From positions 1 through 18,873 of the forward strand of contig JAAOZY010000221.1 of the NCBI GenBank assembly GCA_012274205.1: 18,873 bases of DNA, given 5' to 3'. Below are positions 9,964-15,879 of this stretch, piece by piece. The DNA is from Betaproteobacteria bacterium (lineage in GTDB: Bacteria > Pseudomonadota > Gammaproteobacteria > Burkholderiales > SG8-39). Every line of letters starts with the position of its first letter. Position 1 is the stretch's first letter. The translations under genes and the position numbers were made by a program. The notes under the pieces were generated by a model, which saw only the letters and a program-made list of their open reading frames with translations, ran no database searches and was not told the origin of the DNA.

Positions 9964-9993
9964 AAAAAGGGCGGCTGCGGCAGGGCCGCAGCC
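9964..9993 (-). terminator. intrinsic terminator after yqeY
   Basis: GGCTGCGGC and GCCGCAGCC form a perfect 9-bp stem with a 3-nt loop. GCCC and five T follow on the minus strand. It lies 7 nt past the yqeY stop. By position it corresponds to the terminator that lowers dnaG expression relative to rpsU in the E. coli macromolecular-synthesis operon. Confidence 0.88.
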
Positions 9994-10000
9994 AAGCGCG

Positions 10001-10447
10001 CTAGCTGCCGAGCTTCGCCTTGACCAGGGCGGAAACTTTGGCCATGTCGGCGCGGCCGGCAAGCTTGGGCTTGAGCAGCGCCATGACCTTGCCCATGTCC
10101 TGCATCGCCTTGGCGCCGACCGCCATGACCGCGGCGGCCGCCTCGGCGGCGATTTCTGCCTCTGAAAGCTGTTGCGGCATGTAGCCGGTAAGCACGCCGA
10201 TTTCGAATTTTTCGATGTCGGCCAGGTCCTGGCGCCCACCGGCTTCGTACTGCGCCACTGAGTCGCGGCGCTGCTTCAGCATCTTTTCGATGATGGCGAG
10301 CACGTCCGCATCCGACAATTCGATGCGCTCGTCCACTTCGCGCTGCTTCATCGCCGCGAGCAGCAGGCGGATGGCCGACAGGCGCGGCGCATCCTTGGCG
10401 CGCATTGCGGCCTTCATGTCTTCGGTGATTTGTGCCTTGAGCGGCAT
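10001..10447 (-). CDS. yqeY: GatB/YqeY-domain protein
   Basis: This 148-residue all-helical protein has the typical start MPLKAQITEDMKAAMRAKD and the ADMAKVSALVKAKL end of the YqeY family. The family resembles the tRNA-binding C-terminal domain of the amidotransferase subunit GatB. It is thought to touch tRNA or amidation metabolism, but its own activity is not established. The length equals the family norm. It lies between rpsU and dnaG, the usual betaproteobacterial position. No clear Shine-Dalgarno precedes the ATG at 10447. A strong hairpin lies upstream and a terminator follows. Confidence 0.93.
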   Translation of the reverse strand: MPLKAQITEDMKAAMRAKDAPRLSAIRLLLAAMKQREVDERIELSDADVLAIIEKMLKQRRDSVAQYEAGGRQDLADIEKFEIGVLTGYMPQQLSEAEIAAEAAAAVMAVGAKAMQDMGKVMALLKPKLAGRADMAKVSALVKAKLGS

Positions 10448-10471
10448 GCGCGCGGCGGCGGTACGCGACCG

Positions 10472-10504
10472 GCCGGGCGGGAACGGGTGTGCCCGTCGCC
10501 CGGC
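10472..10504 (-). other. strong mRNA hairpin between rpsU and yqeY
   Basis: GCCGGGCG pairs with CGCCCGGC and, after a small internal bulge, ACGGG pairs with CCCGT around a 4-nt loop, giving 13 base pairs. No T-run follows, so it is less likely a terminator. It may be a processing or stability structure that sets rpsU above yqeY. Confidence 0.55.
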
Positions 10505-10517
10505 GGCGGCAGAGGCT

Positions 10518-10730
10518 TTAGAAAAGCTTGGGCGGGAGTTGCTGGCTGCGGATGCGCTTGTAATGGCGCTTGACCGCGGCGGCCAGCTTGCGCTTGCGCT
10601 CGGCGGTGGGCTTTTCGTAGAACTCGCGCGCGCGCAGTTCGGTCAGCAGCCCGGTTTTTTCGATGGTGCGCTTGAAGCGGCGCAGGGCCACTTCGAACGG
10701 CTCGTTTTCCTTGACTCGTACGGTAGGCAT
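10518..10730 (-). CDS. rpsU: 30S ribosomal protein S21
   Basis: This 70-residue basic protein matches S21 end to end: MPTVRVKENEPFEVALRRFK at the start, then REFYEKPTAERKRK and a basic C-terminus. S21 helps the 30S subunit engage the mRNA leader. The ATG at 10730 is chosen because GGAG sits 5 nt upstream. An in-frame TTG one codon earlier would overlap the spacer and gives no benefit. It is the first gene of the minus-strand series toward yqeY, dnaG and rpoD and has its own consensus promoter. Confidence 0.97.
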   Translation of the reverse strand: MPTVRVKENEPFEVALRRFKRTIEKTGLLTELRAREFYEKPTAERKRKLAAAVKRHYKRIRSQQLPPKLF

Positions 10731-10766
10731 CAATACTCCGGCTTTTACTTGGGCGGAAAACCGCGA

Positions 10767-10796
10767 ATTATATCAGCACTTTCGGTGGCCGGACAA
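10767..10796 (-). promoter_or_regulatory. sigma-70 promoter of rpsU
   Basis: TTGTCC (10791-10796) and a perfect TATAAT (10767-10772) are 18 nt apart on the minus strand. Transcription would start about 30 nt before the rpsU ATG. Confidence 0.7.
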
Positions 10797-10820
10797 GGAC
10801 AGTTTCGAGCGGGGTTTTGA

Positions 10821-10891
10821 GTGGGAGGCCCGCCCCCGGGGCCGATCTCACTTTGCGCGGGCGCCGATCGCGGCGAGGGCGCCCCTCCCAC
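10821..10891. repeat. intergenic two-headed REP-like element (BIME-like)
   Basis: The 71-bp unit is bounded by GTGGGAGG (10821-10828) and its complement CCTCCCAC (10884-10891). Inside the left half GGCCC/GGGCC forms a hairpin. In the right half GGGCGCC/GGCGCCC forms another. A GTRG tetranucleotide beside a palindrome, in head-to-head pairs, is the form of REP/BIME elements moved by REP-associated (RAYT) transposases. No such transposase is in the window. A further small hairpin, GCCGCT/AGCGGC, lies at 10895-10911. The element fills much of the rpsU-tsaD gap. Confidence 0.75.
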
Positions 10892-10948
10892 AACGCCGCT
10901 CTGACAGCGGCGGCCGCTTTCATCGCGCGTCGGCCAATGAGAGTCGCG

Positions 10949-10954
10949 TATGAT
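10949..10954 (+). promoter_or_regulatory. possible -10 element for tsaD
   Basis: TATGAT lies about 60 nt before the tsaD ATG. No recognisable -35 lies 16-18 nt upstream, so it is only a candidate. Confidence 0.25.
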
Positions 10955-11014
10955 ATCGGACCGCACCCGCACCTTTCCGCCAGAAATAACGCTGAACACT
11001 TTGAACTTCGTCCC

Positions 11015-12082
11015 ATGCTGATACTGGGCATAGAAACCTCCTGCGACGAGACCGGCATCGCGCTGTACCACAGCGAGCGCGGCCTGCTCGCGCACGCCCT
11101 GCATACCCAGATGGCGATGCACGAGGAATATGGCGGCGTGGTGCCCGAACTCGCCTCGCGCGACCACATCCGGCGCGTGCTGCCACTGATCCGCGAGGTC
11201 ATGCACCGGGCCGGCGCAGAATTCGCGGACATCGACGCCATCGCCTACACCCAGGGGCCGGGTCTGGCCGGCGCGCTCCTGGTCGGCACCAGCGTCGCCA
11301 GCGCGCTGGCCTTTACGCTCGGCATCCCGGCCCTGGGCATCCACCACCTGGAAGGCCATTTGCTCTCACCCCTGCTGGCGCGCAAGCCGCCGACATTTCC
11401 CTTCGTCGCGCTGCTGGTTTCGGGCGGGCACACGCAGCTCATGCGCGTGGCCGCCGTCGGCGACTATGAACTCCTCGGGGAGACCGTGGACGACGCCGCG
11501 GGAGAGGCTTTCGACAAGACCGCCACGCTGCTCGGCCTGGGCTATCCGGGCGGACCGGCGCTGGCGCAGCTGGCGGGGGAGGGCAGGCGCGAGCGCTACA
11601 AGCTGCCGCGGCCCATGCTGGAGCAGATGCAGCGGACGGGCAATCTGGATTTTTCCTTCAGCGGACTGAAGACTGCGGTGCTGCTGCTCGCGCGCAAGGA
11701 AGCCAGCGATGCCGCGACGCGCGCCGATATCGCCGCATCGTTCCAGGAAGCGATCGTCGACGTGCTGGTGGCGAAATCACTCCATGCCCTGGATCAGACC
11801 GGCCTGACCCAGCTGGTGGTCGCGGGCGGCGTGGGGGCGAACCGGCGCCTGCGCGAGCGGCTCGATCAAGCCGCCGCGGAGCGCGGCCATGCGGTGTTCT
11901 ATCCGGAATTCGAGTTCTGTACCGACAATGGGGCGATGATTGCGCTGGCGGGCGCTCTGCGATTGGGCGCGGGGCTTGTGGGAGCGAGCTTGCGCCCTGA
12001 AGGAAGTCCGCTTGGGGGACTCGAGAATCCGGCCTATGCCTTCACCGTCAAGCCGCGCTGGGACCTGTCGGCGGCTGCATAA
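11015..12082 (+). CDS. tsaD: tRNA threonylcarbamoyladenosine transferase TsaD (Gcp/YgjD/Kae1)
   Basis: The 355-residue protein transfers threonylcarbamoyl from TC-AMP to A37 of ANN-decoding tRNAs, together with TsaB and TsaE. The start MLILGIETSCDETG is canonical, which fixes the ATG at 11015. The metal ligands are in HHLEGH (H111, H115). Nucleotide-binding motifs include SGGHTQL, DDAAGEAFDK and GGVGANRRLRE. FCTDNGAMIA carries the final acidic ligand. E. coli TsaD has 337 residues. The surplus here is explained by residues 321-336, encoded exactly by a REP-like repeat, between ALRLGAG and ENPAYAFTVKPRW. Removing it leaves 339 residues. It is divergent from rpsU and followed 2 nt later by a small membrane-protein gene. 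Confidence 0.97.
   Translation: MLILGIETSCDETGIALYHSERGLLAHALHTQMAMHEEYGGVVPELASRDHIRRVLPLIREVMHRAGAEFADIDAIAYTQGPGLAGALLVGTSVASALAFTLGIPALGIHHLEGHLLSPLLARKPPTFPFVALLVSGGHTQLMRVAAVGDYELLGETVDDAAGEAFDKTATLLGLGYPGGPALAQLAGEGRRERYKLPRPMLEQMQRTGNLDFSFSGLKTAVLLLARKEASDAATRADIAASFQEAIVDVLVAKSLHALDQTGLTQLVVAGGVGANRRLRERLDQAAAERGHAVFYPEFEFCTDNGAMIALAGALRLGAGLVGASLRPEGSPLGGLENPAYAFTVKPRWDLSAAA
11975..12023 (+). repeat. REP-like repeat embedded in frame in tsaD
   Basis: These 49 bases match 12951-13001 at 46 positions; the other copy has two extra T. The head is GTGGGAGCGAGC and the tail is an imperfect AGTCC-x-C/GGGGGACT palindrome. It adds about 16 codons (residues 321-336) without a stop or frame change. 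Confidence 0.85.
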
Positions 12083-12084
12083 GC

Positions 12085-12243
12085 ATGGACATCCTCGGAC
12101 TGATACTTATGGCGATTGCACTGGTGCTCGGCGTCAGTGCCGGCGAGTGGGTCCTTTATCGTACGCGCAAGAAGATCATCGGCTGGCCGGTGGGCATACT
12201 GGTATTTTTCGTTAGCCTGGCGATTCTGCGCAGATTGATTTGA
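12085..12243 (+). CDS. small two-helix membrane protein, unknown
   Basis: The 52-residue protein has a first hydrophobic segment (about 3-18), a central basic stretch YRTRKKIIG (25-33) and a second hydrophobic segment (34-47) ending LRRLI. I do not recognise a family. The ATG is 2 nt after the tsaD stop, so it is almost certainly translated from the tsaD message. The conserved-looking helix-basic loop-helix layout suggests a real inner-membrane protein rather than noise. No function is proposed. Confidence 0.6.
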   Translation: MDILGLILMAIALVLGVSAGEWVLYRTRKKIIGWPVGILVFFVSLAILRRLI

Positions 12244-12301
12244 ACGCTGAATTCGCGCGGGCGTCCATCTGGCTCACCAGGTTGCGCCGATGGATGGCCT
12301 C

Positions 12302-13567
12302 TCACAATTTCTCCAGCAGTGCCAGCCAGTCCTTCATGGCGATGACTTTGTCATAGCGTTCGCACAGCAGTTCGCGCGCGCGCCGCCCCATTGTCTGGCG
12401 CAGTCCCGGGTTGCCCGCCAGTTGTGCGAGTGCGTCAACCAATCCTGCAGCGTCGCCTTGCCTTACCGCCGCCCCGATCCCTTCGCGCTCGATCAGGCGC
12501 GCGATCTCGCCCTGCGGATCGCCGATGAACACGGTGGGCCGGCCGGCGGCGAGCACGCCATAGAGCTTGCTCGGAAAAATATAGCCCTCGAGTTCCGGGC
12601 GCAGCGATACGAGGTGCACATCGCCCACCCCCAGGCTCAGCGTCAGGCGCTCGCGCTCCTGGTAGGGGCGGAACAGCACGTTGGCGAGCCCGCGCTGATG
12701 CGCCGCCTCTTCGACCGGGCGCCGCTGCGCGCCGCTGCCGATGAACAGGAAGCGGATGTGCGCCGCGGTGAGCGCGAGGCGCTGCGCCGCATCGAGGATG
12801 GTGTCGAATTCGTGCGCCCGGCCCATGTTGCCCGAGTAGCAGACGACGAATCTGCCCTCCAAGCCCCATTCGCGTCGCAGCGGATTGTCCGCAGCGGCGA
12901 CCGGCCGGATCGCGTCCTGGTCGGCCCAGTTGGGGACCACGCGTATGCGACTTGTTTGGGAGCGAGCCTGCGCCCTGAAAGAAGTCCCCTTGGGGGACTC
13001 GCGATGTGCCTGCCCGCATGCTCTCGCAACTACGTCCGCCATGCGTTCGCTCAGGACTACATTTGCCGCTGCCGACCTGAAGGCTGCATTGCGCAAGCCG
13101 CGCAGCAACGTCGCCTGCGGCCCGGCGAGCGCGCGCATGCCGAGCGCCTCGGCCACCTCGGGAAACACGTCCTGCACCCAGTTCACCAGCCGCGCGCCGC
13201 GCCAGCTTGCGATCAGCGACGCGATGACCGAAATCAGCGGCGGGTCGGTCTTGGCGACAATGATGTCTCCCGCGCGGGCGATGCGCCAGAGCCGCCAGCC
13301 CGCGGCGAAATAGAAGGTCGCATAGTCCAGCGCGCGTCCGAGCAGCCGGTCGCGCCCCAAGCGCGAGGTGCGCACGCGAAACACTTCCACGCCATCGACG
13401 CGCTCATGCGGCGGCAGAAGCGCCGCGGCGTCGTCGTAGCGCTGGCCGCTGGTGAGCACGCATACCTCGTGGCCGGCGCCGGCCAAAAAAAAAGCCAGAT
13501 CGGACAGCATCTGGCTCGTCGCCGAATAATCGGGATGGAAGTAGCGGTTGAGGAATATGACTCTCAT
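12302..13567 (-). CDS. GT4-family glycosyltransferase (surface polysaccharide)
   Basis: This 421-residue GT-B protein resembles WcaI/WbuB-like GT4 enzymes. The N-terminal Rossmann domain has NRYFHPDYSATSQM and DLAFFLAGAGHEV, then NWVQDVFPEV. RIRVVPNW (207-214) leads into the C-terminal donor domain, which has VVCYSGNMGRAHEFDT, FLFIGSG and EGYIFPSKLYGVLAAGRP (328-345) for nucleotide-sugar binding. It probably adds a sugar to a lipid-linked repeat unit on the cytoplasmic face of the inner membrane; the sugars cannot be read from sequence. Residues 189-206 are encoded by a REP-like repeat and lie just before RIRVVPNW, where the family usually has only a short turn. A run of nine T in codons 26-28 is a possible slippage site. 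The start lies 82 nt after the carbamoyltransferase stop. Confidence 0.88.
   Translation of the reverse strand: MRVIFLNRYFHPDYSATSQMLSDLAFFLAGAGHEVCVLTSGQRYDDAAALLPPHERVDGVEVFRVRTSRLGRDRLLGRALDYATFYFAAGWRLWRIARAGDIIVAKTDPPLISVIASLIASWRGARLVNWVQDVFPEVAEALGMRALAGPQATLLRGLRNAAFRSAAANVVLSERMADVVARACGQAHRESPKGTSFRAQARSQTSRIRVVPNWADQDAIRPVAAADNPLRREWGLEGRFVVCYSGNMGRAHEFDTILDAAQRLALTAAHIRFLFIGSGAQRRPVEEAAHQRGLANVLFRPYQERERLTLSLGVGDVHLVSLRPELEGYIFPSKLYGVLAAGRPTVFIGDPQGEIARLIEREGIGAAVRQGDAAGLVDALAQLAGNPGLRQTMGRRARELLCERYDKVIAMKDWLALLEKL
12951..13001 (-). repeat. REP-like repeat embedded in frame in the GT4 gene
   Basis: This is the second copy of the 49-bp unit seen in tsaD, here with GTTTGGGAG at its head and a perfect AGTCCCC-TTG-GGGGACT palindrome in its tail. 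The gene reads the opposite strand of the repeat from the one tsaD reads, yet the frame is kept. Confidence 0.85.
13485..13493. repeat. A9/T9 homopolymer in the GT4 gene
   Basis: Nine A on the plus strand (TTTTTTTTT in the coding sense, part of DLAFFLAG) lie at codons 26-28 of a glycosyltransferase in a GC-rich region. This is a plausible slippage site. Confidence 0.7.
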
Positions 13568-13622
13568 GGCATGGTGGTCGAGGCCATGAGATTATGGCAG
13601 AGAGACTGCCGCGAGGCGAGAT

Positions 13623-13649
13623 CGCGCCCTGGTCCCCGCTGGGGGCGCG
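13623..13649 (-). terminator. hairpin immediately after the carbamoyltransferase stop
   Basis: CGCGCCC (13623-13629) pairs with GGGCGCG (13643-13649) around a 13-nt loop, directly abutting the TAG. There is no T-run, so it may be a stability or Rho-assisted element rather than a classical terminator. Confidence 0.35.
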
Positions 13650-15464
13650 CTATTGCGTGCGCTCCACCGCCCAGTTTCCCATCACCAGCAAATCCATTTT
13701 GGTGCGCAAAAAGCAATCCAGCGCCTCCTGCGGCGTGCACACCACCGGCTCGTTCTCGTTGAACGAGGTATTGAGCACCATCGGCACGCCGCTCAGCGCG
13801 CGAAACGCTTCGATCAGCGCGTAGTAGCGTGGGTTGGTGGCGCGCGTGACGGTCTGCAGCCGGCCCGAGCCGTCGACGTGGGTGACTGCGGGGATGAGCA
13901 CGCGCTTGTCCGCACGGATCGGATACACCTGCATCATGAACGGCACGTCGTCGTCGATTTCGAACCACTCGGCCACATGCTCGCGCAGAATCGAGGGCGC
14001 GAACGGCCGGAACGACTCGCGCCGCTTGATCTTCAGGTTGAGAATGTCCTTCATGTCCGCGCGCCGCGGATCGGCCAGGATGGAACGGTTGCCGAGCGCG
14101 CGCGGACCCCATTCCATGCGGCCCTGGAACCAGCCCACTACCTTGCCCTCGGCGATCGCCTCGGCTGCAAGAGAGCAAAGCCCAGCTTGGTTCTCCAGCC
14201 GGTTCACCGCGCAAGCCTGCGCGCTGATTTCCGCCTTCTTCGCGTCCAGCAACGCCCCGATTGCCTCATTCGAAAACTGCGGGCCCCAGCAGGCCTGGTC
14301 CATCACGAAGCGGCTGTGGTTTGTAGGAGGCCCGCTCCCGGGCCGATCGGTCTCCGCGTTTGGGAGAGGGCGGCCTTCGGACCGACCCCCGAGCATCTGA
14401 TGCCAAACCACAAACGCCGCCCCGATCGCCCCGCCGGCATCGCCCGCCGCCGACTGAACATACAGCTTCCTGAATGGCGTATTGCGATACACCTTTCCGT
14501 TGGCCACCGAATTCATCGCGCAACCCCCGGCGAGCGTCAGCGCGTCCACTTGGTAACGTTCGTGCAGGCGATTGAGCAGATGGAAAAGCGCTTCCTCGTA
14601 CATGCCCTGCACCGAGCGCGCGATGTCCTTGTGGCGCTCGGTCAGTTCTTCCTGCGCACGGCGCGCCGGCCCCAGCAAATCGGCCAGTCGCGGCGCATAG
14701 AGGTCGACGAAATCAGGCGCGCCGTCGCTCCATTCGTACGCAATCTTCTCGCGATGGTGGCGAAAGTAGTCCAGGTTCAGGCGGAATGCCCCGCTGTCGC
14801 CAAGGTGCACGATCTGGCGCATCTCGCCCATGAAGTGCGGCTCGCCATAAGGCGCAAGCCCCATGATCTTGTATTCGTCGCCGTAGTTGGGAAACCCAAG
14901 GTACTGAGTCAACGCCTGGTAAAAGACCCCGAGGGAATGCGGGAAGTAGATTTTGTCATCGGCCTCGATGCGCGTGCCGCGCCCCAGGCCCCAGGCCGAA
15001 CTGGCGAAATCGCCGAAGCCGTCGACCGACACCGCGACCGCTTCCTCGAACGGAGAAACCAGGTAAGCCGAACCCAGATGGGCGAGGTGGTGCTCCACCT
15101 CGCGCAGTTCCGCGCGCAATGTTTCGCCGGGAAACGCGTGGGCAATTTCCTCGGCCACGCCAACGCGCTCGCGCTTGTTGCGGACGCGATCGAGGACGAG
15201 AGACAGATCCGGTCGGCGCGTGGCCACGTAGGCGAGCTTCCGCCACAGGTTTGCGCTTGCGTCCTGATTGAGCGCGATCACATCGACATCGCCCAGGCGA
15301 ACGCCGGCTTCGGCAAGGCAGTAGCGAATCGATTCGGACGGGAACCCGGCCCAGTGCTTGATGCGGCGAAAGCGTTCTTCCTCGGCGGCTGCGAGCAAAA
15401 CGCCGTCCTTGACCAGGCAGGCGGAGGAGTCGGCGTGGTGGGAGTTTAGGCCGAGAAGGATCAT
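13650..15464 (-). CDS. carbamoyltransferase (NodU/CmcH family)
   Basis: The 604-residue protein has both domains of the family. The N-terminal Kae1/TsaD-like part has MILLGLNSHHADSSACLV and EVEHHLAHLGSAYL (123-136, metal and carbamoyl-adenylate site). It also has VSVDGFGDF and LAGGCAMNSVANGK. The C-terminal domain has WGPRALGNRSIL (452-463) and RESFRPFAPSIL. Such enzymes use carbamoyl phosphate and ATP to carbamoylate hydroxyls of sugars or antibiotics; here a polysaccharide sugar is the likely substrate because glycosyltransferases flank it. Residues 359-382 are encoded by a REP-like element between VVWHQMLG and SRFVMDQ, a place where relatives are contiguous. All recognised catalytic motifs are intact. 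The ATG at 15464 starts the conserved MILLGLN. Confidence 0.93.
   Translation of the reverse strand: MILLGLNSHHADSSACLVKDGVLLAAAEEERFRRIKHWAGFPSESIRYCLAEAGVRLGDVDVIALNQDASANLWRKLAYVATRRPDLSLVLDRVRNKRERVGVAEEIAHAFPGETLRAELREVEHHLAHLGSAYLVSPFEEAVAVSVDGFGDFASSAWGLGRGTRIEADDKIYFPHSLGVFYQALTQYLGFPNYGDEYKIMGLAPYGEPHFMGEMRQIVHLGDSGAFRLNLDYFRHHREKIAYEWSDGAPDFVDLYAPRLADLLGPARRAQEELTERHKDIARSVQGMYEEALFHLLNRLHERYQVDALTLAGGCAMNSVANGKVYRNTPFRKLYVQSAAGDAGGAIGAAFVVWHQMLGGRSEGRPLPNAETDRPGSGPPTNHSRFVMDQACWGPQFSNEAIGALLDAKKAEISAQACAVNRLENQAGLCSLAAEAIAEGKVVGWFQGRMEWGPRALGNRSILADPRRADMKDILNLKIKRRESFRPFAPSILREHVAEWFEIDDDVPFMMQVYPIRADKRVLIPAVTHVDGSGRLQTVTRATNPRYYALIEAFRALSGVPMVLNTSFNENEPVVCTPQEALDCFLRTKMDLLVMGNWAVERTQ
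14316..14411 (-). repeat. REP-like element embedded in frame in the carbamoyltransferase gene
   Basis: On the plus strand a GTAG tetranucleotide (14323-14326) opens a GGCCCG-CTCC-CGGGCC hairpin resembling the intergenic 10821 element. GTTTGGGAG and a TCGGTC/GACCGA pair follow. The region is flanked by GTGGTTTG (14316-14323) and CAAACCAC (14404-14411). It is read through as roughly 23-25 codons with no stop. Confidence 0.75.
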
Positions 15465-15879
15465 CGCCGGATCAAGGTCCAGACAATATTAAAAACGGGA
15501 GTGCTTGGCGTCATCGGATTCGCGCGACAGCGCTAAACGCCATAGCTGACGTCAAACGCATTACCTGCTCGCCCGCGAAGATGTAGCCGACACAAGGCCA
15601 CATTGCAGATCGATGCATTAGTGAATTCGAATCGATCTGACCATCTTCGCCCCGAGCGCGGTGGCAAAACATCGCTGCGGTCACTGCGCATCGAGCGGCT
15701 GGCATCGACCGACGAAGTGCAATATCCTGTGATTCGGTGGCGGCACAGTCGACGATTGGCTATTCTGGCTCGACCGCGATCCTCCGGTTTCCCTGGCAGC
15801 ACCGGGCGCACAATCCGTATTGAACTCGTCATTGCGAAATCAGTTCAACAGAGATCTGAGCAGATATCGGGCATACCGC
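15465..15879. other. gene-poor junction between carbamoyltransferase and GT-C genes
   Basis: This 415-nt stretch holds the IS5-like remnant described separately and an 8-bp inverted repeat AGATCGAT/ATCGATCT (15607-15614 and 15631-15638, 16-nt spacer). No clear promoter with both boxes is visible for either divergent gene. G+C is lower than in the core region. Confidence 0.5.
15533..15832 (-). pseudogene. degraded N-terminal remnant of an IS5-family transposase
   Basis: From an ATG at 15832 the minus strand reads IRIVRPVLPGKPEDRGRA followed by a degraded ANR. This resembles the start of IS5/IS427-type transposases (RIxPLLPGKPxDxGR, then DNR). Further on RSDRSDVLPPRSGRRWSDRF resembles the RTGxPWRDLPxRFGxW segment. 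The rest of the transposase and its DDE motif are missing and no terminal repeats were found. The identification rests on short motifs only, so it is tentative. The remnant overlaps the upstream TTG-start version of the GT-C gene. Confidence 0.4.

Noticed and set aside
10731..10733. TTG start for rpsU one codon upstream
   Set aside because: The ATG at 10730 is ideally spaced from GGAG and gives the standard S21 N-terminus.
12290..13762. 490-codon plus-strand frame over the GT4 gene
   Set aside because: It is an antisense shadow. Its LGASLRPERSPLGG segment matches a TsaD peptide only because both contain the same DNA repeat.
13653..15449. 598-codon open frame antisense to the carbamoyltransferase
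   Set aside because: It is a shadow of a strongly supported gene, lacks family motifs and is explained by third-position GC bias.
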